A stretch of DNA of 64,000 nucleotides, taken from an uncultured Eubacteriales bacterium (GTDB taxonomy: Bacteria > Bacillota > Clostridia > Oscillospirales > CAG-272). Of the stretch, positions 43,522 through 51,615 are shown one piece after another. Each line of letters opens with the position of its first letter. Positions within the stretch are counted from its first letter, which is position 1. A program made the position numbers and the translations under genes. The stretch is from assembly GCA_934434925.1 (NCBI GenBank), contig CAKSAC010000004.1, positions 62,001 through 126,000 on the forward strand. Reading direction: 5' to 3'. The notes under the pieces are model-generated. The model was given only the letters and a program-made list of their open reading frames with translations. It ran no database searches and had not been told where the DNA came from.

Positions 43522-45027
43522 TTATTCGGTCGTGTCGGTCTTCGGTTCTGCGGCCTCTTCCAGTTCAAACCAGAAAACGCTCCCTTCCCCGGGGCGGCTG
43601 TTCACCCCGTAGGCGGCATGATGCGCATCAAGCACCGAACGGACAATCGAAAGCCCCAGCCCGCTGCCGACAATACTGCGCACGTGATTGCTCTCGGAAC
43701 GATAATAGCGTTCAAATATATGCGGAAGTTCTTCTTCCTCAATACCGATGCCGTGATCTTCGACTTCCAGCCGGATCCGCCCCGCCGACGGGGTAAAGAG
43801 CCGCAGAATCACGGTCTTGTCTTCTCCGGAGTAATTGACGGCGTTATTGACAAGATTGCGGATAACGGCGGATATTTGTTTGCGGTCAGCCGCAACGAAA
43901 AGCCCGGGGGTAATCTCGGCAGGAAATGTGTAGCCCGAGAGCGCCGTCAGTTCCCGGTACCCGGTCACCAGTTCTTCGGCCAGTTCCGAAAGGGAAAACC
44001 GGGAAAGTTCCCGATGTTCGGCACCCCCCTGGACGCGCGTGATCGACACCAGGTCTTCCACCATGGATGAGAGGCGATGCACCTCATTGATGATGATCTG
44101 CATGTTTTCCGGCTTATTTTCCCCGGGGATGTCGCGTATGAGTTCCGCATATCCCGAAATCATGGTAAGCGGGGTGCGCAGATCATGCGAGATGTTGGCG
44201 ATCAGCTCTTTTTGCAGACGATCGACCTTTCCGATTTCCTCGGCCGACTTGGCAAGGGTTTCCGAAAGTTCCGCCACTTCGCGGTAAGCGTTCTCCCGGT
44301 AATCCTGCGGATAGTTCCCGGCCGGGAGACGGCGGGCGGCGGTATTCAGATAAGAAAGCGGCCGCGAGACGCGCCGGGAGATCAGAAACGCCAGCAAAGC
44401 CGAAACGGCAACCATCGAAAGCGAGAGCACCGCCAGTTGCACCCGCAGGACGTGGACCGTAGCGGCAGAGGGGGCATACGGACAGTCAAAAAGCATAAAA
44501 ATCGTCCGCCCGTCCGTGGTCGTCGCCATACGGGAAACAACAAGGCGCTCCCCGATCAGGGCGGCATCATCCCGTTCGCCCTTCACGCTATCCCACGCAA
44601 AGCGGTAGACTCCTGCATCGTACAGCAGATAGCGGGTGACATAGGTATCGTCCGGACGTTCCGAAACACGCTGATACAATTCGTTCAGTTGCCGTGCGGA
44701 AATCGAATGAATGGCGCACCCGATATCGGTGTCCTTTTCGGCCAGTACCGTGGCTCTGTTTTCCGCAATCACGTAAATGCTGAGACAGGCACTGTTTTTA
44801 TCGGATATCTTGTCTGCGGCCTCTTCGATCTTATCTTCAGGAGCCGCTGCCAGCAATTCCGATGCCTCGCGGAGACGTTTTTCGGTGATGAACAGATAAA
44901 ATCTGTCCATGAACAGCACCTGACAAGCAGAAAGAAGAACCAGAATCACCAGCGAAAAAAGAAGAAAATACAGGAACAGTTTTTCCCGCAGAGAAGGAGC
45001 CTGTCCGGGTTCAGAGAATTTTCTCAT
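43522..45027 (-). CDS. Sensor histidine kinase, HAMP type
   Basis: 501 residues. A membrane helix at about 18-40, an outside sensor region of about 150 residues, a second helix near 193-217 and HAMP linker precede the HisKA motif ANISHDLRTPLTM. The ATPase domain shows N-box NLVNNAVNYS, G1 EDHGIGIEEE and G2 GSGLGLSIV. It should phosphorylate the regulator encoded just upstream; the start overlaps that gene by 17 bases. The htrA gene before the pair hints at envelope-stress sensing, as in CssRS, but that is inference. Confidence 0.94.
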   Translation of the reverse strand: MRKFSEPGQAPSLREKLFLYFLLFSLVILVLLSACQVLFMDRFYLFITEKRLREASELLAAAPEDKIEEAADKISDKNSACLSIYVIAENRATVLAEKDTDIGCAIHSISARQLNELYQRVSERPDDTYVTRYLLYDAGVYRFAWDSVKGERDDAALIGERLVVSRMATTTDGRTIFMLFDCPYAPSAATVHVLRVQLAVLSLSMVAVSALLAFLISRRVSRPLSYLNTAARRLPAGNYPQDYRENAYREVAELSETLAKSAEEIGKVDRLQKELIANISHDLRTPLTMISGYAELIRDIPGENKPENMQIIINEVHRLSSMVEDLVSITRVQGGAEHRELSRFSLSELAEELVTGYRELTALSGYTFPAEITPGLFVAADRKQISAVIRNLVNNAVNYSGEDKTVILRLFTPSAGRIRLEVEDHGIGIEEEELPHIFERYYRSESNHVRSIVGSGLGLSIVRSVLDAHHAAYGVNSRPGEGSVFWFELEEAAEPKTDTTE

Positions 45028-45697
45028 CAAAACGATACCCCACTCCTCTCAGCGTTACGATATGGGTCCCGTAGGTTCCGAGCGCCCGACGCAGCAGTTT
45101 GATATGGGTATCGAGCGTCCGGTCTTCCCCGAAAAAGTCGTATCCCCACACTTCGGTAATCAGCCGGTCGCGCGAGAGCGCAATGTTTTTATTGCGGAGC
45201 ATATAGAACAAAAGATCGTATTCTTTGGGGGAGAGTTCGCACGGAACGCCGTCGATCGTCACAATCCGGGCCGTAACATCCGCATGAAGGCCGCCGATAT
45301 CGTAAATCTCCTTTTTTTCCGTTTCCGCCTTTTTCCCCGCCCCGCGGCGCAAAATGGCCTCAACGCGCTTCATCAGTTCGCGCGGAGAAAAGGGCTTTAC
45401 CACATAATCGTCAGCGCCGCTGTCAAAGCCGTTGATCCGGTCGTACTCTTCCCCGCGCGCGGAAAGAAAAAGCACCGGAACATCGGAAAACTTCCGGATT
45501 TCCCGGACGGCCGAAAACCCGTCAAGTTCCGGCATCATGATATCCATGATGACCAGATCCGGCGGTGACTTTTTCACCGCCGCAACGGCGCTCATCCCAT
45601 CCTCTGCTTCTTCCACCGTATGCCCGTCAAACTCGGCGTATTTCCGTACAATGCCGCGGATGGCGGCCTCATCGTCCGCTATCAGTAGTTTTGCCAT
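45011..45697 (-). CDS. Response regulator, OmpR/PhoB family
   Basis: 228 residues. The receiver domain has the acidic pair (IADDEAAI), phospho-Asp in LVIMDIMMPELDG, and KPFSPREL; the winged helix shows YDLLFYMLRN and the recognition helix VDTHIKLLRRAL-like segment ending GVGYRF. AAGGAG precedes the ATG. Partner of the adjacent kinase. Confidence 0.95.
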   Translation of the reverse strand: MAKLLIADDEAAIRGIVRKYAEFDGHTVEEAEDGMSAVAAVKKSPPDLVIMDIMMPELDGFSAVREIRKFSDVPVLFLSARGEEYDRINGFDSGADDYVVKPFSPRELMKRVEAILRRGAGKKAETEKKEIYDIGGLHADVTARIVTIDGVPCELSPKEYDLLFYMLRNKNIALSRDRLITEVWGYDFFGEDRTLDTHIKLLRRALGTYGTHIVTLRGVGYRFDEKIL

Positions 45698-45725
45698 GTT
45701 GTTCTCCTTTACTGTATGACGGCAA

Positions 45726-45744
45726 AAGGGGCGTTGCGCGCCCC
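45726..45744 (-). terminator. Hairpin after htrA
   Basis: Minus strand AGGGGCG, 5-base loop, CGCCCCT, TTT. Short T-tract, so it may be partial and allow read-through into the two-component genes. Confidence 0.6.
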
Positions 45745-45750
45745 TTGCCC

Positions 45751-46950
45751 TTACTCGGTCTGTCCGCCGACAGACGGCGTATATTCGTGTACCGTCAGAT
45801 GCACGGTATATTCCTGTCGGCTATAACTGAACGGGTTGATATACTTGACCCGATAGAGTTTTGCCTCCAACACATCCCCGACCTTCGCAGTCGAAAGCAC
45901 GGTGCGCACATCCTTATAGCTCGTGATCTCGGAGCCGCCGAGACTGAGAAGAATGTCTCCCGCATTGATCTCGTCTTCGCCCCGGCTTTGCAGTTCTTCA
46001 TTATAAAGATAGCCCGAAACCAAAAGACCACCGCCCTGTACCGAAGAAGACGAGTAGGTGATGCCGATATACGGAGTGTCGGAAACATATCCCTGCCGGA
46101 TAATCTGCACGGCACGGTCGAGAGCGAGATCGACCGGAATGGCATATCCGATCGATTCCACGCCGTTTCCGGAGGATTTGGCATTGACAATGCCGATCAG
46201 TTGTCCGGAAAGGTTGAAAAGCCCGCCGCCGGAATTCCCGGGGCTGACCCCGGCAGAGTGCTGAACCAGCGTCATTGTAACGCCTTCAACCGTAATACGC
46301 CGCGCCAGGCATCCGATAATCCCGTCTGTAATGGTGCCGCCCAGCACGCCGAGCGGGTTTCCGATAGCCGCGACTTCCTGCCCGACCACAAGCTCGGAAC
46401 TCTTCCCGACCTCTGCCGCTTTCAAGCCGGTCTTTTCGATTCGGACAACCGCGATATCCGATTGCCAGTCCGTACCCATTACCGTGGCCGTATAGCCTTC
46501 GCAATCCTGCTCAGTCGTAAAGACTTTAATCGTGCTGTACCCTTCCACCACATGGTTATTGGTCACGATATAGGTATAGGTATCGTCCGAGCAAAGGATT
46601 ACGCCGCTCCCGGCTCCGCTCTCTACGGTATTGCCGAAAAAGCGGTTATAAACGGTCGCTTCCGTCGTGATCGAGACTACGGAATCCAACGCCTTTTGCG
46701 CGACATAGACATAGGTGCCGGGCGTTGAGTCGGTCGATTGTGAAGCGCTCTGCTGTTGTATAGTAATATTTACATTATACATCGACTCTCCCGACTTGGT
46801 GTCCTGAGAGGTTCCCTGCGTTGTGGTATCGCCTTTGCTCCCCGTGGGGCCGAGCACCGCACAGGAGGACAGGACGGCACATAGCAGCACGGCTACCAGC
46901 AATACAGAAAGGAGCCGGGTCGATTTTTTGGTCGTATGCGTTTGTTTCAT
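45751..46950 (-). CDS. HtrA/DegP-like serine protease lipoprotein
   Basis: 399 residues. A lipoprotein signal ends AVLSSC rather than the usual membrane anchor of Gram-positive HtrA. The trypsin-like domain has His in VTNNHVVEGY, Asp in WQSDIAVVRI and Ser in SPGNSGGGLF. A PDZ domain follows (residues about 290-385). It degrades or refolds misfolded exported proteins. The oxyanion region reads QHSAGVSPGNSGG instead of QTDAAINPGNSGG. The two-component genes follow on the same strand. Confidence 0.93.
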   Translation of the reverse strand: MKQTHTTKKSTRLLSVLLVAVLLCAVLSSCAVLGPTGSKGDTTTQGTSQDTKSGESMYNVNITIQQQSASQSTDSTPGTYVYVAQKALDSVVSITTEATVYNRFFGNTVESGAGSGVILCSDDTYTYIVTNNHVVEGYSTIKVFTTEQDCEGYTATVMGTDWQSDIAVVRIEKTGLKAAEVGKSSELVVGQEVAAIGNPLGVLGGTITDGIIGCLARRITVEGVTMTLVQHSAGVSPGNSGGGLFNLSGQLIGIVNAKSSGNGVESIGYAIPVDLALDRAVQIIRQGYVSDTPYIGITYSSSSVQGGGLLVSGYLYNEELQSRGEDEINAGDILLSLGGSEITSYKDVRTVLSTAKVGDVLEAKLYRVKYINPFSYSRQEYTVHLTVHEYTPSVGGQTE

Positions 46951-47003
46951 GATTATTCCTCCGTTTGATTGGATGGCTCCAGTATAGACCCGCTTTGTGA
47001 ATT

Positions 47004-47471
47004 CTATGTGATGGGCGGAAATTTTTCCTTTGAATTCTGCATTTCGGCATCCAGAAAATCCTGCAAAATGATTTCGGCGGAAAGCGTATCCACCACCAAG
47101 CGCCGGCGACGGCCGCCGACTCCGGTCGCATGCAGAAATCCGTGTGCTTCCACGGTGGAAAGCCGTTCATCATAAAATCGGATCGGCAGATCGGTCTTTC
47201 CGCCGAGAATCTCTGCAAAAGCGCGGACGCGCGCGGCGCGGGGGCCTTCGCTCCCGTCCATATTGCGCGGCAGGCCGAGAACAATCAGCACAGCGCCCCG
47301 CATCTTTGCCTCTTCGGCGATGCGCGCTGCCGTTTTCATCATTCCGCCGACCGTAATCGTACCGATTCCGCCGGCAAGAAACTGCCCTTCATCCGACAGA
47401 GCAAGGCCCGTGCGCACATCTCCGAGATCAACGCCCAGTACGCGGCCTTTTTTCTCATTCGCGTTTCCCAT
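47004..47471 (-). CDS. ruvX: Pre-16S rRNA nuclease, YqgF/RuvX family
   Basis: 155 residues. The RNase-H-like core shows VLGVDLGDVRTGLALSD, IVLGLPRNMDGSEG, and FYDERLSTVEA. YqgF helps mature the 16S rRNA 5' end; a junction-resolvase role has also been proposed. GGGAGA precedes the ATG. Monocistronic with its own promoter. Confidence 0.94.
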   Translation of the reverse strand: MGNANEKKGRVLGVDLGDVRTGLALSDEGQFLAGGIGTITVGGMMKTAARIAEEAKMRGAVLIVLGLPRNMDGSEGPRAARVRAFAEILGGKTDLPIRFYDERLSTVEAHGFLHATGVGGRRRRLVVDTLSAEIILQDFLDAEMQNSKEKFPPIT

Positions 47472-47509
47472 CCAGTCTCCCTCTCTTCATGGCTTTTCAT
47501 TCTGTTTTC

Positions 47510-47538
47510 ATTGTAGCATCTTTTTTCTTTTCTGTAAA
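47510..47538 (-). promoter_or_regulatory. Promoter of ruvX
   Basis: Minus strand TTTACA (47533-47538), 17-bp spacer, TACAAT (47510-47515). Its -35 box is 4 bp from the -35 box of the opposing promoter. Confidence 0.8.
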
Positions 47539-47542
47539 GCCC

Positions 47543-47571
47543 TTGCTTTTCATGGCCCGGGCGGATATAAT
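47543..47571 (+). promoter_or_regulatory. Promoter of the response-regulator-like gene
   Basis: TTGCTT (47543-47548), 17-bp spacer, TATAAT (47566-47571). Confidence 0.8.
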
Positions 47572-47641
47572 ACAAAAGAGCCGTCTGTCGCTTTTATTCC
47601 GGACGGTTGACAATTCCGAAAGATACAGCGGGGGAAAAGAC

Positions 47642-48379
47642 ATGATTCTGATTCTGCATGAACGAAAAGAGGTACGCGACCGGGTACAGTTTGCGTTTTA
47701 TCATCTCGGACTGAATACGGTTGCATCTTCACGCGCCCGCATGGAAAAATTCCTGGACGCTTTTCCTGTCCGCGCCGTTTATCTGCCTGAAGCCGACACC
47801 ATTCCCGGTTTGGTGCCGCTCTGCCGGAAATTGCGAAAGGAGCATCCGCTTATCCCCGTTATTCCCGCCGTTACGCCGGAAAAGGCCGCTGTTATCGGAA
47901 AGGAACTGGCTGCATGCACCGCCTCGGTGTTGAAGGTTCCGATTCCGCCTCTGCAAGCGGCCGCCGTTATTCTGGAACATTGCCGCCTGATTGACGGACG
48001 CGATCTTTCCGATCTGCGCGAAGGAGTCCTCGGTGTCAATCTGTACACCGACGACCTGTATTTTTGTTCGATTCCCTGCCCGGCAACCGCCGTGGAATGC
48101 TCTGTCGCCCGCTATATCCTTGAACAAGCGCCTCGCGCCGTTTCCGATACGGAACTGGCTTTGTCAACCGGGAACCCGCTCAAACGCCGGAAAGAAGCCT
48201 GCGTCCGCACCTATGTTTCAAGAATCAACCGTCTGGCCATGCAGATTATCCGCCGTCCTGCCATTCTCCACATTCAGAAAGAAGGATATTTCCCCGCTCC
48301 GTTCGACTTTGAAGAAGGCACGGAGCGCCAGCATCGTGTAAAAGACCGGCCGAAGAAAAGAAAGGCCGAAGCGCCCTGA
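47642..48379 (+). CDS. Atypical response-regulator-like protein (pseudo-receiver plus winged helix)
   Basis: 245 residues from ATG 47642 (GGGGGAAAAG upstream). The N-terminal 115 residues have receiver-like secondary structure, but the usual acidic pair is His-Glu (residues 6-7) and the phospho-Asp position after AVYL is Pro49. The conserved Lys of the switch face seems kept (SVLKVPIPP). The C-terminal half resembles an OmpR-type winged helix: VARYILEQAPRAVSDTELAL, VRTYVSRINRLA and a final IQKEGYF wing. A basic tail closes it. No kinase is adjacent. It is probably a DNA-binding regulator working without phosphorylation; target unknown. Confidence 0.75.
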   Translation: MILILHERKEVRDRVQFAFYHLGLNTVASSRARMEKFLDAFPVRAVYLPEADTIPGLVPLCRKLRKEHPLIPVIPAVTPEKAAVIGKELAACTASVLKVPIPPLQAAAVILEHCRLIDGRDLSDLREGVLGVNLYTDDLYFCSIPCPATAVECSVARYILEQAPRAVSDTELALSTGNPLKRRKEACVRTYVSRINRLAMQIIRRPAILHIQKEGYFPAPFDFEEGTERQHRVKDRPKKRKAEAP

Positions 48380-48386
48380 AAATCCG

Positions 48387-48458
48387 TCCGCCGCAAAGTT
48401 CCGTTAAGAAACAAGCTGCCCGCCGCAAAGTTCCGTCAAGAAACAAGCCGCCCGCCGC
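48387..48458. repeat. 32-bp direct repeat, two full copies and a partial third
   Basis: Copies at 48387-48418 and 48419-48450 differ at about two positions; the third (48451-48458) is cut after CCGCCGCA. It lies between the regulator stop and sigK, so it is in the sigK leader or promoter region. Confidence 0.92.
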
Positions 48459-48509
48459 ATATACTGGTAGAAACGGTTCTCTACCCGTATGGAAAGGTGG
48501 GCTTTTCTC

Positions 48510-49217
48510 ATGGCTTACGCATTCACTTCCCCGGCGTTTCATCTGATCTCTCTGCTGCTCGGCATCGGGAGTCCCCAATCTTTTCCTCCCCCGCTCCCCA
48601 AAAGCGAAGAGGCGGAGCTTTTTTGCAGAATGAAGCAAAAAGACGGTGCCGCCAGACAAAAACTGATTGAACACAATCTCCGGCTCGTCGCGCATGTCGT
48701 CCGCAAATACTATACGTCTTACCACAACCCGGATGAACTCGTTTCGATCGGCAGTCTCGGGCTGATTAAGGCAATCGATTCCTTTAATTGCGAAAACGGC
48801 GCACGTTTCGCTACATATGCGGCCAAATGCGTTCAGAACGAGATTCTGATGTTTTTCCGTTCGCAAAAACGCCTGTCCTGCGAAGTCTCCATCAATGAAA
48901 CCATCGATGTGGACCGTGACGGCAACCCGCTTGCTTATATCGATGTCATCAGTTCCGATGAAAATATCACCAAAGAACTCGATATCAAGATTCATGCCGA
49001 AAAAGCCTACCGGCTGATCGAAGAGGTGCTTGACCCGCGGGAAAGACGCGTGATCATCCTGCGGTACGGTCTCGGGAAAAATCCGCCCCTGACGCAGCGC
49101 CAGGTTGCCGAAGCGATGGGCATTTCGCGTTCCTATGTCAGCCGGATTGAAAAAAAGGCGCTCTCGCGGATGCGGGAACGCTTCGGTTCTTTCATTCCTT
49201 CTTTCGAGGATTCCTGA
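48510..49217 (+). CDS. sigK: RNA polymerase sporulation sigma factor SigK
   Basis: 235 residues. A hydrophobic N-terminus (YAFTSPAFHLISLLLGIG) like the membrane-associated pro-sequence of SigK precedes PPPLPKSEEAEL. Region 2 shows LIEHNLRLVAHVVRKY and FATYAAKCVQNEILM; region 4 shows GISRSYVSRIEKKAL. SigK drives late mother-cell genes in endospore formation. The gene is intact, with no skin-type element. ATG 48510 with GGAAAGGTGG upstream is preferred over an ATG 21 bases earlier. The pro-sequence implies processing by a SpoIVFB-like protease. Confidence 0.93.
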   Translation: MAYAFTSPAFHLISLLLGIGSPQSFPPPLPKSEEAELFCRMKQKDGAARQKLIEHNLRLVAHVVRKYYTSYHNPDELVSIGSLGLIKAIDSFNCENGARFATYAAKCVQNEILMFFRSQKRLSCEVSINETIDVDRDGNPLAYIDVISSDENITKELDIKIHAEKAYRLIEEVLDPRERRVIILRYGLGKNPPLTQRQVAEAMGISRSYVSRIEKKALSRMRERFGSFIPSFEDS

Positions 49218-49361
49218 CTTCCAAGGATTCACGAGCGGCACGGATTCCCTCTCTCATTGCATCGTTTTTTCCTTTTTTCGCATGATATTTTTTGCATAAA
49301 AAAGCCGGAACGACGCACAATAAGGGGCAGAAGCGTTTGCTTTGAAAGGAGAACCGTTAAT

Positions 49362-49586
49362 ATGGTTATGGATAGAATCGCGCTGTTTCTTACAATCATC
49401 GGCGCACTCAACTGGGGAAGCGTCGGCCTCTTCAGTTTTGACATTGTGGCATGGGTCTGCGGAGGACAGGGAACACTGATCGCCCGGGTGATTTATACCG
49501 TGGTGGCTCTTGCGGGCCTTTGGTGTGTTTCGCTTCTCTTCCGTTCGCGGGCGGAGAACGAAGTCACGACCGGAGAAAACCGGTAA
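49362..49586 (+). CDS. DUF378 small membrane protein
   Basis: 74 residues, two membrane helices. IALFLTIIGALNWGSVGLF is the DUF378 signature, followed by DIVAWVCGG and VIYTVVALAGLW. Function unknown. AAAGGAG lies about 9 bases before the ATG; a second ATG two codons later is possible. Confidence 0.92.
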   Translation: MVMDRIALFLTIIGALNWGSVGLFSFDIVAWVCGGQGTLIARVIYTVVALAGLWCVSLLFRSRAENEVTTGENR

Positions 49587-49814
49587 AAACTGCGGCTCGC
49601 GCAGTCTCTTTCAAAAAATCGCGTAAAGTGCGCGCTTGCCGGGGGCAGACGAACAAGATCGTCTGCCTTTCTTCTGCCCGGCGGCCGAATGCGGGTAAAA
49701 ACGCTGTGCGGCCGGCGCGGGTGGGCATGCCTTTTGTCGGCGCGAAAGCGACCGGCGCGGGTGGGCATGCCTTTTGTCGGCGCAGAGCCGGAACTGCGAC
49801 GTTTCTCTTCGGTC
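49587..49814. repeat. Gene-free gap with a 32-bp direct repeat
   Basis: Identical 32-bp copies at 49712-49743 and 49752-49783, period 40. Between DUF378 and the lysR promoter nothing else is evident; a weak GCGGCTCGCGC hairpin after 49590 may end the DUF378 transcript. Confidence 0.85.
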
Positions 49815-49843
49815 TTGAATTATGCGCGCGCCTGTGGTATACT
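49815..49843 (+). promoter_or_regulatory. Promoter of the lysR-type gene
   Basis: TTGAAT (49815-49820), 17-bp spacer, TATACT (49838-49843). Confidence 0.82.
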
Positions 49844-49893
49844 GGTCTTGCATATTTCTCTGCTTTTTGAAACCGACAACGGAAGGAGACAAA

Positions 49894-50823
49894 ATGAACT
49901 TATTGTATCTCAAATACGCAATCGAGGTTGCTTCCAGCGGCTCTATCAACAAGGCGGCGGAAAAACTGTACATGGATCAACCGAACCTCAGCCGCTGTAT
50001 CAAAGACCTTGAATCCTCTCTCGGCGTCAGCATCTTCGCCCGTTCCGCAAAAGGAATGAAAGTCACGCCCGAAGGAGAGGAATTTCTGAAATTTGCGGAA
50101 AGCATTCTCAAGCAGGTTGACACTGTCGAAAACATGTTCCGGAAAGACTATTCGGAAAAGAAGCGCTTTTCGATCTCCGTGCCGAGAGCAAGCTATATCT
50201 GCGAGGCCTTCTCTGCTTTTTCGCAAAATCTGCCGACCGACGGCGGGTTTGAGATTTTTTACAAAGAAACAAACGCCAACCGGGCCATCAAAAACATCCT
50301 GGAAGAGAATTATCGCCTCGGGATTCTCCGTTACGCCGAGCATTATGAAAAATATTATAAAGATATGCTGGACAGCCGCGGGATGACATATGAGCTGATT
50401 GCCGAATTCCGCTACGAGCTGATTATGAGCAAAGCGTCTCCGCTTGCATCCTTGTCGGAAATCGGTTTTTCGGATCTTGCGGATAAAATCGAGATCGCCC
50501 ATGCGGACCCCTATGTTCCCTCGCTCCCGCTGGCCGAAGTGAAGAAAGAGGAACTGCCCGAAATGGAAAAAAGAATCTTTGTTTTTGAACGGGCCAGCCA
50601 GTTTGAACTGCTCGCCAAAAACCCGAACACCTTCATGTGGGTCTCCCCTGTTCCCGAATCGGTTCTCCATCATTACGGATTGCTGCAAAGGCGTTGCGCC
50701 GAAAATAAAAAAACATATAAAGATTTTCTCGTCCGCAAAAAGGATTATCGGTTGACCGACCTCGATAAATCCTTCATTACCGAACTGTGCCGTGTGAAAC
50801 GCGAATTATTCAAAGCGGATTGA
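49894..50823 (+). CDS. LysR-family transcriptional regulator
   Basis: 309 residues. The helix-turn-helix is at the N-terminus (YAIEVASSGSINKAAEKLYM then QPNLSRCIKDLE), followed by a ligand-binding domain less conserved than usual, with ISVPRASYICEAF where the effector domain starts. It stands just upstream of rex-adhE but has its own terminator, so it may control a different set. GGAAGGAG precedes ATG 49894. Confidence 0.92.
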   Translation: MNLLYLKYAIEVASSGSINKAAEKLYMDQPNLSRCIKDLESSLGVSIFARSAKGMKVTPEGEEFLKFAESILKQVDTVENMFRKDYSEKKRFSISVPRASYICEAFSAFSQNLPTDGGFEIFYKETNANRAIKNILEENYRLGILRYAEHYEKYYKDMLDSRGMTYELIAEFRYELIMSKASPLASLSEIGFSDLADKIEIAHADPYVPSLPLAEVKKEELPEMEKRIFVFERASQFELLAKNPNTFMWVSPVPESVLHHYGLLQRRCAENKKTYKDFLVRKKDYRLTDLDKSFITELCRVKRELFKAD

Positions 50824-50854
50824 CCCTTCGTTTTCAAGTCAAAAACGTCAAAAT

Positions 50855-50888
50855 CCCCGGAAGAAAAAAGATTTTCCGGGGGTTTCTT
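50855..50888 (+). terminator. Terminator of the lysR-type gene
   Basis: CCCCGGAA (50855-50862), 11-base loop, TTCCGGGG (50874-50881), then GTTTCTTTATTT. Confidence 0.85.
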
Positions 50889-50951
50889 TATTTCGTTCCG
50901 CGTTATATCGATACATACAATACCGATATGCGAAATCAACCATTCCGTTTT

Positions 50952-50968
50952 ATGCAAAAATGTTGCAT
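50952..50968. promoter_or_regulatory. Inverted repeat in the rex promoter region
   Basis: ATGCAA, five bases, TTGCAT. It overlaps a possible -10 (CATACT, 50966-50971). It may be an operator, but it does not match the usual Rex site TTGTTAAN6TTAACAA. Confidence 0.35.
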
Positions 50969-50997
50969 ACTGGTAGTGAAAGAAAGGAGTGGTGCGC

Positions 50998-51588
50998 TTG
51001 ATATCCAGAGCAACGCTCGGCAGATTGCCGACTTATCTCAAATATCTGCGTTCGCTTCCGCCCTCTGATGAAGAAATCTCCGCGGCCGCTATTGCGCGAT
51101 GTCTTTCCCTCGGCGATGTGCAGGTGCGCAAGGACCTGGCCTCGGTCGGAGGAAACGGAAAGCCGAAGGTGGGTTACAGAATCTCCGAACTGATCGCCTG
51201 TATGGAAAGCGTGCTGTCGGACACGGCCCCGCGGGAAGCGGTCATTGTCGGAGCGGGAAAGCTCGGCAGTGCGCTTCTCGGATACAACGGGTTTTCCGAA
51301 TACGGTATCGTCGTTTTGAAAGCGTTTGATACCGACGACGCAAAAATCGGGCAAAATGTCCGGCCGATCGGTGAACTGCACGCCTATTGTGCGCTCCATC
51401 AGATCGAACTCGGCATTCTGACCGTTCCCCCCGCCGCCGCACAGCAAGCTGCGGAAGAAATGGTGCGGTGCGGAATCCGGGCCATCTGGTGCTTTTCTTC
51501 CGCTCATCTGGAACTTCCGCACGACGTGGTCGTGCAATATGAAAATCTTGCGCTTTCTCTCGCACATCTCCAAGCCAAAACAGAATAA
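50998..51588 (+). CDS. rex: Redox-sensing transcriptional repressor Rex
   Basis: 196 residues. The winged-helix start ISRATLGRLPTYLKYLRSL is typical, with VQVRKDLASVGGNGKPKVGY as recognition region and the NAD(H)-binding Rossmann motif VIVGAGKLGSALLGY. Rex leaves DNA when NADH/NAD rises and so induces fermentation genes such as adhE and hydrogenases. No ATG is available: AAAGGAG is 8 bases before TTG 50998, which I chose over GTG 50989/50992 that overlap or crowd the ribosome site. It is the first gene of the operon leading to adhE. Confidence 0.93.
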   Translation: MISRATLGRLPTYLKYLRSLPPSDEEISAAAIARCLSLGDVQVRKDLASVGGNGKPKVGYRISELIACMESVLSDTAPREAVIVGAGKLGSALLGYNGFSEYGIVVLKAFDTDDAKIGQNVRPIGELHAYCALHQIELGILTVPPAAAQQAAEEMVRCGIRAIWCFSSAHLELPHDVVVQYENLALSLAHLQAKTE

Positions 51589-51615
51589 TTTTGATTATAT
51601 ACAAAGGAGGTTTCT

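Noticed and set aside
51580..51610. Rex operator directly before adhE
   Set aside because: TTGATTATATACAA has only three-base outer symmetry and does not fit the usual Rex motif well.
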